Below, piece after piece: positions 34,856 to 44,205 of a stretch of DNA of 64,000 nucleotides. Both the position numbers and the translations under genes were made by a program. The notes beneath the pieces are model-generated. The model was not told where the DNA came from, did no database searches, and worked only from the letters and a program-made list of their open reading frames with translations. The stretch covers positions 14,257,402-14,321,401 of the forward strand of contig NC_066342.1 of NCBI RefSeq assembly GCF_022539315.1. Direction: 5' to 3'. Position 1 is the first letter of the stretch, and the number at the start of each line of letters is the position of its first letter. Origin of the DNA: Serinus canaria (taxonomy: Eukaryota > Chordata > Aves > Passeriformes > Fringillidae).

Positions 34856-35080
34856 GCTCCCCTTCTGGCCTGACTGGACACTTTCCCACAGTTCTTGCCC
34901 GATTTTCTGCCATTGTCCTTGGCAAAAGAGCTGTCCTGTGGTTTCTAGTAATCCTTGGCTGCGGCACCAAAACAAAAAATCTACCAGTTCTTGCCGAGGT
35001 ATAGAATGTCCTGTTTTCTTGGCTACACTTAATAGTCCATCTATTGTAGCCTTTTCTATCGCTGATACAGCGGACCCCAT
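34820..35080 (-). pseudogene. Provirus C gag: matrix
   Basis: The start MGSAVSAIEKATIDGL has the Met-Gly of a myristoylation signal, followed by a compact helical matrix-like domain (LVDFLFWCRSQGLLETTGQL) that would target Gag to membranes. The ATG lies about 145 bases after the 5' LTR. The frame is lost after about 80 codons. Confidence 0.8.
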
Positions 35081-35203
35081 CCCGAAGCAGACCGCAGTCT
35101 GCCTGACTCACCGGTCAGCCATGGCCACGAATTTCTGCGTTAAGTCCTGCCTCTCTCGAGCAGCCGGGATCTCTACCTTCTCTCGTCCGCTTGTCAGTCC
35201 TGG

Positions 35204-35223
35204 GATCACGTCGCTGGTCACCA
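35204..35223 (-). promoter_or_regulatory. Primer binding site of provirus C, tRNA-Trp-like
   Basis: Read on the minus strand, TGGTGACCAGCGACGTGATC begins three bases after the 5' LTR. It resembles the complement of the tRNA-Trp 3' end with a small central change. Confidence 0.7.
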
Positions 35224-35226
35224 GAA

Positions 35227-35591
35227 TGCCATGGCCAGGTAGAGGGGAGCACACACCGACACGATGTAGAATTCCAAAAAGCTCCGTTTATTGTTTACAA
35301 AGCTCGTATTCTTATAATGTTTTCCTCTTCCGTACACGCGATCACGCAAAATATAATTGGAGGGCCCGCTTTGTGCACGAGGCATGCACGCGTCCTTATC
35401 AATTTCTAATTGGCTAGTTACATCTGCGCTGCTTAAGCATTTTGTTTTTGCCTTGCGGTTTTCAGCATCCTGTTTTACATCTCTTGCTTGCCAGCTTCTT
35501 GCTTATCACCTCCTCATACTTAGGTTCAAGGAGAGGACGTCCCTACAGCTTACTGTAAACCTGTCCCACTGCCCAAGATCGTCCCCCGACA
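35227..35591 (-). repeat. Provirus C 5' LTR
   Basis: Nearly identical to the 3' copy at 26,751-27,115. I count differences at only three of 365 positions (near bases 6, 25 and 250 of the repeat). Confidence 0.96.
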
Positions 35592-36260
35592 CTTGACAAA
35601 TTTGATCATTCTACTGACTTTTGTGTCCAAGTTCTAATCGTCCCTAGGGTCCTGTACCACTCAGACGAAGAAGTGTACTACCTTTTTGAAGAAACCAGCA
35701 GGCTCCACAAAAGAGAAATATTGACAGGCTTAACTATAGCCATGCTGCTCGGCTTAGGAGCAGCCAGAATGGCCACAGGCATCTCAGCCCTAGCGACCCA
35801 ACACCAAGGACTGTCCCAGCTGCAAATGACCATCGATGAGGACCTGCAAAGGATCGAGAAGTCCATCTCTTCGCTGGAAAAATCCCTTCCCTCACTCTCA
35901 GAAGTTGTCCTCCAAAATAGGAGAGGGCTGGACCTCTTGTTCATGCAGCAGGGGGGCCTGTGTGCTGCCTTGAAAGAGGAATGCTGCTTTTACGCAGACC
36001 ACACCGGAGTCGTCAGGGACTCCATGGCCGAACTGAGAAACCGGCTGAACCAAAGAAAAATGGACAGAGAAGCTCAACAGGGCTGGTTCGAGTCGTGGTT
36101 CAACCAGTCTCCACGGCTCAACATGCTGATCTCTACCCTAATAGGCCCAATCACTATAATCTTACTAACCCTAATCTTTGGGCCTTGCATACTAAACAAA
36201 CTGGTGCTATTTGTTAAAAGGCGTTTGGAAACAGTTAACATTTTGTTTCTCGAGCGCTGA
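35592..36260 (+). pseudogene. Provirus B env transmembrane subunit (beyond provirus C)
   Basis: The env frame resumes in phase after provirus C; C plus one TSD copy is 8,847 bp, divisible by three. Features are a basic RLHKR cleavage site (about 35,705) and a hydrophobic fusion peptide. The immunosuppressive-domain-like segment [11 protein letters not shown] and CX6CC (CAALKEECC, near 35,965) follow. The membrane anchor is [17 protein letters not shown], with a short tail. These mark a gamma-type envelope on an alpha/beta-like gag-pol backbone. No stop occurs before the TGA at 36,258. Confidence 0.87.
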
Positions 36261-36377
36261 CAATTACTTTAAGGCGTGCCGGTTACTAACACACTTACGA
36301 TTTTACACTAATTCTACTAACCCATGAAATTGTGGAACCTTTGCATTTTATAACTTTGTAAGACTTTTACTAATCAT

Positions 36378-36390
36378 GGAGGAGGGGAAA
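36378..36390 (+). promoter_or_regulatory. Polypurine tract of provirus B
   Basis: GGAGGAGGGGAAA immediately precedes the 3' LTR. Confidence 0.85.
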
Positions 36391-36683
36391 TGTGGGAGAA
36401 TTAGGGAAATAGCGTGCAGAAGATTTCGGGCTGTACGTGTAGTTAGGAAGCCCCCTCCTCACCCTGCAGTCAGACCCTTGCTCCACACCCGGTCGCTCCC
36501 AGCCGGACATGAGTAAGGGAAGTGACACAGGCTGCCCAAGCCATAAGTACCCCTGAGACCCTGCAATAAACGCCATTTCGCTGTCCACCACATTGGTGTC
36601 TGTAGCAGTGGACCGAGTGATCCTGTCAGTTTGGGTCACCGTGCCGGTGTCCGGAACCAGGCCACCACGCCGAAGCCGCAACA
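36391..36683 (+). repeat. Provirus B 3' LTR
   Basis: TGTGGGAGAA to GCCGCAACA, 293 bp, ending at the CCCAGG target repeat. It retains AATAAA near 36,566. Confidence 0.94.
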
Positions 36684-36689
36684 CCCAGG

Positions 36690-36855
36690 CAGAGACAGAA
36701 TGAACATTCTGCTGGGTAAACTGAGGGAAATGTAAAGAAATCCACCGAACGAACCATTTCAAAACTGCTTTGGAGACTGCAACATTTCCACTACTTAGGG
36801 TGTCTAAAACTAGGGTATAAATGCCTCTCTGTGTAGCAGAAATCTTACCACCCAT
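36690..36855 (-). pseudogene. Provirus A gag: matrix N-terminus
   Basis: MGGKISATQRGIYTLVL, with a Met-Gly myristoylation start, leads into a helical matrix domain that is cut at the provirus B target site (36,684-36,689). The remainder lies at 19,974-19,682. The open frame on this strand continues leftward into the provirus B LTR to 36,370, but those residues are not gag. Confidence 0.82.
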
Positions 36856-37642
36856 TTTTTGCTTTCTGCAGCACTCAATCTACCTTCTCAACAGCTAGTA
36901 CAAACGAAAACTGAGAGCATTGACTCCACAGCCAATCCGGGAAAGAATCCGGGCAGCCTCCCTCCCCCTCCTCTCCGGGGGAGAGACGAACTGCTTGCGT
37001 ACAACGCGGCTTTTAAAATGGTGGGCGCCCGCTGCTGGCCGTGCTGGATCGCCGCTGCTTGCTGGGGTCTGCCGCTGCCCGGGCGTGACCGCTCACGGCA
37101 AAAACGCAAGCCGTGGCTTTCCTGCCACTGCCCGCGCCGCCGCGGCGAAAGCTGCCCATAGCACTGGGTTTACCGCGAAACCCGCCCACGCCGCAGAATC
37201 GTGCCGCGCGCAGAGATGCCGCCGCTTTTGGGAGCCGCGAGCTGCGGAAACCCGACCGATGGAACCCCGCTGCCGCTGAGACGGCACACAGACAACGCTG
37301 GACTCGCTCCACCCGTGCAAACCGCGCGGAATTCGCAAACCTCCTCGGGACCGGGTTTCCCTTCAATGGGAGCTCACCTCTACCCTCTGGGGGCTCCCCC
37401 ATGGTCCCACTAACACTCGCGGGGAATACTCACCCCACCTGGGGACTGTGGCAGGCTGTGAGAGCTGTATAGAAGTCCTCGTCTGGAATCGGTCCGCCGT
37501 GGGCACGGCGGGTTCTCGATTCCACCCTCTAGACTTCTTGCCGACAAAAACGTGACGAAGAAATCAGAGGCAGATGAAAGTCCCAAAAGCTAACGTAATC
37601 CACTAGTGGAATTACCAGCTCCTTCGTGGCCGTCGTGGGAGA
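36856..37642 (-). other. Provirus A 5' leader, GC-rich
   Basis: About 790 bases separate the primer binding site from the gag ATG, unusually long. The part at 37,000-37,330 is very rich in CG and in CCGC runs. It should contain the packaging signal and major splice donor, but I could not fix either. Open frames on both strands here reflect base composition. Confidence 0.6.
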
Positions 37643-37660
37643 CGAACACGTGGGGCGCCA
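37643..37660 (-). promoter_or_regulatory. Primer binding site of provirus A, tRNA-Lys-like
   Basis: On the minus strand TGGCGCCCCACGTGTTCG begins two bases after the 5' LTR. The first eight bases fit tRNA-Lys, the primer of many betaretroviruses. The rest diverges. Confidence 0.6.
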
Positions 37661-37662
37661 CC

Positions 37663-38071
37663 TGCGGTAATCCATGTTTTTCCTGGGCCTTATATGAGTC
37701 CAATCCGGCTAGCTTAAGACTCTAGCCCACACGGACCCGCATAGACGAAAGTAAAAGACGAGAGGCGCTCTTCTCCACGTGGGTGCAAGTATCCTGTTTA
37801 TTGGCTTGGGGCAGGACACAGGTGATAGGGTCACCCAGGTAAAAAAGAGGGATTGGAACTCTCACACAGGAAGTTTTATACCCTAGGGGGTGAGGGGCGG
37901 GGGAGAGAGAACCGGAGCCAATGGGATGCCACTGGGGAGGGGCGAAGTACCTGTGGGACAGACCAGGTGTGTATAATGGCAGGGTGTGTGAGGGGGAGAC
38001 CATGTGATGAGGGAGGGGGAAAACCCATCACCAGTGCAACAACTAAATAAACTATTTAGTGCAATACAACA
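37663..38071 (-). repeat. Provirus A 5' LTR
   Basis: TGCGGTAATCC to CAATACAACA, 409 bp, bounded by ATTATC. It is shorter than the 3' copy through a G-run contraction near 37,980. Confidence 0.95.
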
Positions 38072-38077
38072 ATTATC

Positions 38078-38950
38078 TGTTTTTGTTTCAGTATCTCCTT
38101 TCTTAACTAGTTTTTCAACATCTCCTGCTCTCAGTCTCTTCAACACATGTAGCCGCTTACATGCTATTTTGCCTCCCTTTCCTTTACTGCCTTTTGAACG
38201 CAAAAATCAATATTGCCTCTTTCTGCAAACTCCTCCCCCCCTTCAAGACCAAGTTTCCGGAAAGCCAGCCAGTATCCTGCCCACACTAAGATACTCCAAA
38301 AACCTGGACCCAAAATTCACACAGTTTCTGCCCCTTTCCCTCCACCTCCCATACTCCTCAGCCTACCCTCTCCTTCCTAATACACCTACTCTCAGGTGGT
38401 GCTAGGAACTCCCTCTTAATTCCAGTCTCAGTCCTGCCATTTATTCTCACACACACACCTCCAAACAGATTCATGGTTTCTTACAGGAAACAAGTTAATC
38501 ACAGGAAAGCTCCACAGTGGCTTTGTGCTGCAGAGGTCAACAGGCTTTCCTGGAAAGAAGAAACCCATCCTTATTCACAGTGCCTATTCAGCATCTCAGA
38601 TGCTGTGACAAACTCCATCTAATTTACCAACTTTGTAAAAATAGGATTCTGTTCTTTCTCCAGCATAGAGGCTGATAATTTTTTTTTGTAATGAGAGAAT
38701 GAGAGAAAAAAAGACAAAAGCAAGATTGAATTTTTCTAAGGTTTCTAGTGTTCCCTCTTCCCCCTTGCTCCCTAGCTTGAACACCTGGCATACTGCACTC
38801 CAATTGTGTATATTCATAACATAGGATACTGCTTTACAAAGTTCTTTAATTTCAATAGTCAAAGTACATCTCCTTGCAATGATTAAGAAAGCAACAACAG
38901 AACATCCCACAGAATATGCAGAAAAGATTTTTTACTATCAAATATTTTAC
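38078..38950. other. Intronic sequence right of provirus A
   Basis: A pyrimidine-rich stretch at 38,180-38,460 is followed by ordinary intronic sequence. Open frames here lack motifs. Confidence 0.5.
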
Positions 38951-39045
38951 CTGAGGAGGATGAAGATACCAAAGAGGTTGAAGAAGATGATTCAGGAGAG
39001 CTGCTAAAGAGTGGATCCCATGACAGAAGGTCACTGTTTCCCCTT
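38951..39045 (-). CDS. FCHO2: FCHO2 exon (DLLSWDPLF segment)
   Basis: A 95-nt exon between CTTACTATAG and CAG|GTAAAA. It encodes RGNSDLLSWDPLF followed by a Ser-rich run (PESSSSTSLVSSSS). DLLxWDPLF-like motifs in FCHO proteins lie in the linker that activates AP-2. Phase is one base in and one base out, and it fits both neighbours. Confidence 0.92.
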
Positions 39046-39707
39046 CTATAGTAAGTGTTACAATTAGAATATTAATGAAAGATGTATATACTCATAAAAA
39101 TACAATTACAACTTTGGTAATTCATATTTTGTATTAGTTAGTCTTTGCATTCAAAAATTAAAAGTACTTACAAATTGTAGGTCAGGGAACTGATTTACAC
39201 ATAGGGAAACTATTCAAACTGATAATCGGTGGGAGTTTGTATGTGGATATATTTTATAATGTCAGTAAATTATTTCCATTTTCAACTAGGCATACATCTA
39301 GAAATCATTAGTTTCAGTACATCCATCTATGAGCAATGTATATAGCCCTATCCAAATTTGGGACTTGTAATCCTAAACACTTTACAATGGAACAGTATAG
39401 ATATGATGGAAACTAAATCCATCTTATTTAAAACCTGAAATTTTAAGCAAAGCCAATATTTTGTAGTCACATAATTATAAATATCAATTGACACAGATCA
39501 GAATGAAGCAAACACATTAGAAGGGGAAAATGAGTGGATAGAAATCTTCATTGTTACATAATTACTCATTTGCTCTTACAATGCAATAAGCACCTGGCTT
39601 AAATTAGCAGTCAACTGATATTTCCAATGAGTCTCAGAGTCTTAGATCAAACTAAGACCAAATTCCCCCAAAATGACACTTGATATAATTTTAAAAATTG
39701 AACTTAC

Positions 39708-39750
39708 TCATTAGCTGGAGCAGAAAGCTTTGATTTTGTTAGCTCTTTAC
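39708..39750 (-). CDS. FCHO2: FCHO2 small exon (KELTKSKLSAPAN)
   Basis: This 43-nt exon has acceptor TTTTCCTTAG and donor GA|GTAAGT. The peptide KELTKSKLSAPAN corresponds to the EELTKSKPSAPPN-type segment of FCHO2. It begins and ends within split codons that are completed correctly by the flanking exons. Confidence 0.9.
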
Positions 39751-40120
39751 CTAAGGAAAAGACACAGCATCATCACCACTCTAAAATAAAAATCTTTCAG
39801 CTTTGTTATTTATATTATCTCTGACAATATAAATTCAGATGCTCCTGAAATACCTTCCAAAAGGAGACGACTAAACAGAGCAATGCATTTCAGGAAGAAG
39901 TGCTGGTCACTTGAAATTTCTTCCTTAAATTATACTGTTTACATCAATATTATTCTTCAGGAAACCTGGCTTGGTTTCCCACTGAGAAAAACAATGGAGA
40001 CTAGAGCTCTATCCTCCATCTCCATGGGCATATTTTGTGGATGATACTAAGCATGTGCAGATGGAAGGGTTTTAACAACTTACACAAGAGTAATTTCTAT
40101 GGATATTCCCCCATACATAC
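39751..40120. other. Short intron segment, no feature seen
   Basis: Intronic sequence between the 43-nt exon and a candidate cassette exon. Nothing notable. Confidence 0.5.
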
Positions 40121-40189
40121 TTTGGTTCTTGGACTTGTTTGTCATCACTGTCACAGACAGACTCATCTGTTTCCCAGAACAAGGAACAG
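40121..40189 (-). CDS. Candidate FCHO2 cassette exon (69 nt)
   Basis: A long T-run (complement of A29) followed by TATACTCAG forms an acceptor, and CAAA|GTATGTATG a donor. The 69 nt keep the 1-1 phase of the surrounding exons and read open in that phase (start TVPCSGKQMSLSV). I do not recall this peptide in FCHO2, so it may be a lineage-specific exon, an exonised repeat or chance. Expression data are needed. Confidence 0.35.
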
Positions 40190-40199
40190 CTGAGTATAC

Positions 40200-40228
<29 letters not shown>
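40200..40228 (+). repeat. Poly-A tract (29 nt)
   Basis: A perfect A run on the plus strand, T on the gene's sense strand, directly upstream of the candidate acceptor. No retroposed sequence could be identified next to it. Confidence 0.9.
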
Positions 40229-40230
<2 letters not shown>

Positions 40231-40247
40231 AGAGGTCTTTGGCTGGC

Positions 40248-40874
40248 TATGGAGTTCGGCTGTTCGTCTCTGCTCCCACACACGTAGGATGGTTCTGGCA
40301 GGCTGTGCCTCAAAAGATGAGTCTGGGCTCCAGGGTTTTTCGGTCTTCAGAATTGTTTATTATATCTTATCTATAAAGTCCCTTCTCTGCCCGACCGGGA
40401 TTTGACTAGCACGGCAGCCAAAGGCACTCTGACCTTCCCCAAGGCGGGCACATCTTTTATATCAAAAACTACGTATATCATATTTACTTTTTATCCCCAA
40501 TACCTATCACCCTCGTCACCGGATACACTCTCACCCTAGACCAATCCCCAAGTGCCAACACCACACCAGAAGATGGACGACAAGAAGAAGAAAGAAGAGC
40601 CTTGTGACACGCCCTGATTCCTCCATCTTGTCTCCATAACCCCCCTGTACCAAAACCCCAAAATCTGTAATTTACCCTATAACTACGTTTTCCCTTCACC
40701 ATTCCCACCCAAGTAATTCCCACAGGTTCCATCTCCTCATACATCGGTGGCACATCCCTAGATGGATCAAAATCAAGCCACCAAGTGCTTTTGGCAACAT
40801 TCCAAGACCCCCGAGACCCCCAAGGGTTCTCTCGGTAGCTCTGGACATCAGGAGTGATGTGCTGAGCTCCCACA
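40248..40874 (-). mobile_element. Solo LTR, family G copy 2
   Basis: 627 bp flanked by exact GCTGGC repeats at 40,242-40,247 and 40,875-40,880. It matches the copy at 27,212 along its length, including a minus-strand TATA-like element and ATAATAAACA. The left end reads TA where the sister has TG, a terminal mutation. Confidence 0.88.
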
Positions 40875-41116
40875 GCTGGCTTCTACTAGCTGCTTTGAAA
40901 TTTTGACCAAATAACTTATTTTGTCCAGTGAATTTATTGTGAGTCATTCAAAAGCAAATATCATGAAGGTACCTAGAACTGACAAGAGAATTTTTTTTTC
41001 TACTTAAAATACAAATAGTTAATAAATTTATTTCTTCAATGATAAAAAAAAAAGTTTTCATGCCATGTTAAAAAACCCTAATGTAAATAGACTAAAAGCT
41101 AAATATTCACACTTAC

Positions 41117-41141
41117 TAGATGCATTTTGATTTGGTTGTGC
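41117..41141 (-). CDS. FCHO2: FCHO2 microexon 1 (25 nt, AQPNQNAS)
   Basis: The exon lies between TTCTGTTTCAG and A|GTAAGTGT and encodes AQPNQNAS plus one base of the next codon. It links the LSPAIS end of the 42-kb exon to KELTKSK. The phase is exact on both sides. Confidence 0.85.
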
Positions 41142-42130
41142 CTGAAACAGAAAAGAATAAATTTCTTTACTAACTGTCAAATAAAACACTTAATAATCCC
41201 AGGGTTCTTATTTCAACTCAACTTTCCATGTGTTATTTTGCTTTGAATGCCAGGCAGACCATTTTGGAGCTTGCAGAAGACCAGAACATGAGCCAGGACA
41301 GAGCAGCTAGTGCATACCCACCACACACAAAAGGCAGGAATGAAGACTGAAGAGCTGACAAAGACAACAGTATGGCCAAATGCTTTGACAGGCTGGGTCA
41401 GTAAAATTAAACAGCTTTTATATCACATAGTATGCCTGAAAGGTAAGCATAGAAACATTCCTAAGGTTTTCCCAATAACTTTCTCACATATTACACTTAC
41501 TTGGTTTTAATCTAAAAATGTGAATAAAAAGCCATTCTTTACTTACAGAACTGTGTTTCTGATTTCATAATGTGTGTGTGGGGGGGGGGAAAGACAAAAA
41601 TAATTATTAGTATTTTAATATTAATAATATTTTATTTAAAATCAGAGCCACCTATATTGTGATGTGAATACTGTACTAGCATACTTTAACACTATTTGCA
41701 ATATCATCCCACAGAATAAAGGATCATTCTGTGGTTTGACAGAATACATACAATAAAGCTGCACTGTAAAAGTTATGTGTATCCACATTATATGATCTGG
41801 TTTTAAGGTTTGTATATTACTGAATATGAATTAGTAAACTATGTTAAAAGCCATGCTCAGCTAACTCCATATGTATTCAAATGTCTTGTGGTGGCAACAG
41901 CAGGACAAGGACTAAGCACTCCCAAGACTCAAAGTAAAGTTAAAATCTGAGAAGGGGGAATTACTTAGCATGAAATTGCAATAAAGTGTATTAAAGATGA
42001 CCTAGTGCACAAGAAAAAAAATCATTGAACTTGAATCTAGAATAAATTCTGAACAGTAAAATATATGTAACACAAACAACTCCTTGCCACTTTTCTTCTC
42101 GTTAAAAATACAAGGAACAAAATTACTTAC
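41142..42130. other. Intron between microexon and 179-nt exon
   Basis: About 1 kb of AT-rich intron containing a short TG/G run at 41,571-41,590. No transposon recognised. Confidence 0.55.
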
Positions 42131-42309
42131 AGATATTGCTGGAGAAAGAGCAATGTTCCCTATAGATGCTTTTAATTCATCCAAGGAAGGCATGGTATAT
42201 TGAGAGCTATTATTTGATTGGATGGGTTTTATTTCTACATGGAACCTCCTGGGTTCATCTTCTTCAGTGTCAGAATCACTGGATGAATAGAAATGGTTCT
42301 TTTCAGTAT
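42131..42309 (-). CDS. FCHO2: FCHO2 exon after AT-AC intron ([19 protein letters not shown])
   Basis: A 179-nt exon encoding [22 protein letters not shown] and [19 protein letters not shown], the strongest FCHO2 signature in the window. Its 5' boundary follows GAGAAAAAC rather than an AG: the intron ends in AC. The first two bases, AT, complete an Asp codon begun by the 55.5-kb exon. The 3' end is a regular TCT|GTAAGT donor. Confidence 0.93.
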
Positions 42310-42464
42310 GTTTTTCTCAGTTCAGGTAGAAATACTTAAAATTCAACTCTCTGCTATGTTTCACAATTACTCTCTACAAAATGATCATATTAAGTAAACA
42401 ACACAGATAAACAATGCTGTCTAAGCTCTTTGTGCACTTTTACAGGCACTTCAATTATATTCAC

Positions 42465-42905
42465 TTGTAGGAATGTGCCCCCTGTTGACGGAGTGACCAA
42501 ATTATTCTTTGTCTGCTTAAAAAGGCAAAAAGCCCAGAAGTTTCTCTCCTCAATTTGGTACAAAAGACACCTCATAGGACCTTTGGGACTTCACCTCAGA
42601 CCTGGGGCTGTCCGACTGGACAGAGGCCAAGAGGTCCCACCTAGGTAATTCACTAGAAAAGGATGAGAACAAAATAAAAAATTGCTTTTGTGGGCAAGAA
42701 CCTCTTGCCCCTGGCTCGGTTTTTCACTGTAAGAGCTTTGTTATTTTGCCTTTTATTAAACCTTTTTCTGTTTCCAACACTGCCTCAGAAGCCCTCCTGC
42801 TAATTTTATGCTGTTCAGAGTAGCTGGGCTATCTCAGGTGTGATAGGTTTCTCTGAGAGCTCATAAGACGTGGCTCAAGGAGAAACCCATCATCCACTGA
42901 TCAAA
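42465..42905 (+). mobile_element. LTR-like sequence
   Basis: A TGTAGGAATGTG start, a TTTTATTAAACC polyadenylation-like segment and the general base composition suggest an LTR. No TSD or second copy is present in the window, so identity and ends are uncertain. Confidence 0.35.
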
Positions 42906-43050
42906 ATACACAATTCAGAGTTAAAATTTAGTTTTTACATTCCATTCATCTTCATTGCAGTATTCTGTTATCCAAGACACAATATTATCTAACTGAATGA
43001 CTATATATTTAAAAGTATAAAGATAAATGATTTTGCAGAAGCAACACTTC

Positions 43051-44201
43051 TGTTAAAGTTAGGTTTGTCCTGAGATGACGTTATGATGGTTGTATCCCCA
43101 TTCGTGTGTTCTGTTTATGCTGGATATTATGTTCTGTGCCTTCAAGACTGGCTCTGAAGAGTAAAAGTTTTGTTTTGGTTTCTTATCAGCCACTCCCCTA
43201 CAGCTGGCAGGACACAGAGACGGGACAGTACATAGTGCAGCTTTTGCTTTTTGCTTGGCTTTTCACTTTGCTCTCGCTCTTGCTTCTGCTTTGCTTCTGC
43301 TTGCTCTTGCTTTTTGCTTCTGCTCATTAGTTAGTTTAGCTAAACAGTCCAAATTTCTTCCTGGACTGTTTCTCCTTTCCTGTTTGGACCTACTCGAACC
43401 TGCTCCGGACTGGGACCTGGGAAACACCAAGAGTTTTCACCTTGTGGCCTGCAGCAGCTACCCCAGCGCCAGAGGGACTGATAACAGAGCGACAACCCCA
43501 GGAGAGACTTTGTGAATTTGTCATCTTTTTCAGAGCAGTGAGAGTGGTGTCATCTGGTATTGTTCATTTTGTGTGCTGGGGGGTGCTGTGCCTGTTAAAT
43601 AAACAGGTTCTTTCCACTTCTCTCTGAGGAATCCTTCCTGAACCGGTTGGGGGGAGGGGCCGTGTGGGTTTGCTTTCTGGAGGGGCCCCCTTTTGGAGTT
43701 TTTCTCCTAAATTTGCCCTAAACCAGGACAAGGTTAGAAACTATTGGACAATAGTTGATAATTTTTAAGCATGTACTGTTAGTTTGGTTATTATATTGTA
43801 AAAAGGGGTTAAAAGGGTAGTTATAAGAAATACAGTACTCAATGTACCGTATTACATCTAAGTAAAGTGCACCAATCCCCAGGGCGAAACGAGCCAGCCT
43901 GGACATAACTGTATTGGGCCAATCAAGTGCCTTAAACCTTCATGCAAATGAAAGGATCCAAAAAGAAACCAATCCAAAGGGACAAAAAACAGGATAAAAA
44001 GGGGCATCTGACCCACTGAATTTGTTCTGCTCCACCTGGAACATCGGAGACATTTCTGCTGAGAAGACCCAGCACCGGCGTTGCAGCATCCTCGACGGGA
44101 ATGCTCCTGCTCGGCCCGTGGGCCCCCTTGCTTTAGGCCTTTTTATTATAATAAATGCTGAAATCACTTTTAGTACCGGGACTGTGGTCCCTTTTTTAAC
44201 A
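43051..44201 (+). mobile_element. Solo LTR (class I-like, 4-bp TSD) split near its 5' end
   Basis: Terminal TGTTAA and TTAACA are perfect inverted repeats, flanked by CTTC at 43,047-43,050 and 44,202-44,205. AATAAA lies near 44,151. Another LTR sits 15 bp into it. Removing that leaves about 481 bp. A 4-bp TSD suggests class I (gamma-like). Confidence 0.78.
43066..43730 (+). mobile_element. Solo LTR (665 bp, 5-bp TSD) nested in another LTR
   Basis: TGTCCTGAGATG to AACCAGGACA, with exact AGGTT repeats at 43,061-43,065 and 43,731-43,735. It contains TTAAATAAAC near 43,600 and a GCTTTTGCTTCTGCT-type repeat at 43,230-43,325. Confidence 0.9.
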
Positions 44202-44205
44202 CTTC

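Larger units (their letters stand above)
26751..35591 (-). mobile_element. Provirus C: class II (beta-like) ERV nested in B env
   Basis: Two 365-bp LTRs lie between exact CTTGAC repeats (26,745-26,750 and 35,592-35,597). I see only three differences between them, so this is the youngest two-LTR element here. The sense order on the minus strand is LTR, PBS, gag, dUTPase-protease, pol, unassigned ORF, env, PPT, LTR. A solo LTR interrupts the env tail. Without it, the element is about 8.2 kb. Confidence 0.96.
19981..36683 (+). mobile_element. Provirus B: alpha-like gag-pol with gamma-type env, nested in A
   Basis: Two 293-bp LTRs are flanked by the exact TSD CCCAGG (19,975-19,980 and 36,684-36,689), which lies inside the matrix coding region of provirus A. 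The sense order is LTR, PBS, gag, protease, RT, RNase H-integrase, env, PPT, LTR. Provirus C sits in env. Without C, the element is about 7.85 kb. By eye, the LTRs differ at about 19 of 293 positions, more than the LTR pair of the older provirus that contains it. Confidence 0.95.
13297..38071 (-). mobile_element. Provirus A: class II (beta-like) ERV, host of nested insertions
   Basis: Two matching LTRs (413 and 409 bp) are flanked by the exact 6-bp TSD ATTATC at 13,291-13,296 and 38,072-38,077. The 5' LTR is on the right. The order in sense is LTR, PBS, long leader, gag, dUTPase-like, protease, pol, deleted env, PPT, LTR. Provirus B interrupts gag and a family E solo LTR separates the dUTPase-like segment from protease. 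With those removed, the element would be about 7.7 kb. The LTRs differ at about 12 positions plus two indels by eye (near 3%). Confidence 0.95.

Noticed and set aside
36370..36689. Left part of the minus open frame 36,855-36,370
   Set aside because: Only the part right of 36,690 is gag. The rest is provirus B LTR read in reverse.
37000..37340. CpG island and promoter of a host gene
   Set aside because: The CG-rich block lies between the PBS and gag start of provirus A and belongs to its leader.
40072..40405. Frames rich in Lys or Phe around the A29 tract
   Set aside because: These are homopolymer translations crossing from intron into an LTR.
43106..43627. Hydrophobic frames suggesting a membrane protein
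   Set aside because: They are produced by the GCTTTTGCTTCT-type repeat of a solo LTR bounded by an exact TSD.
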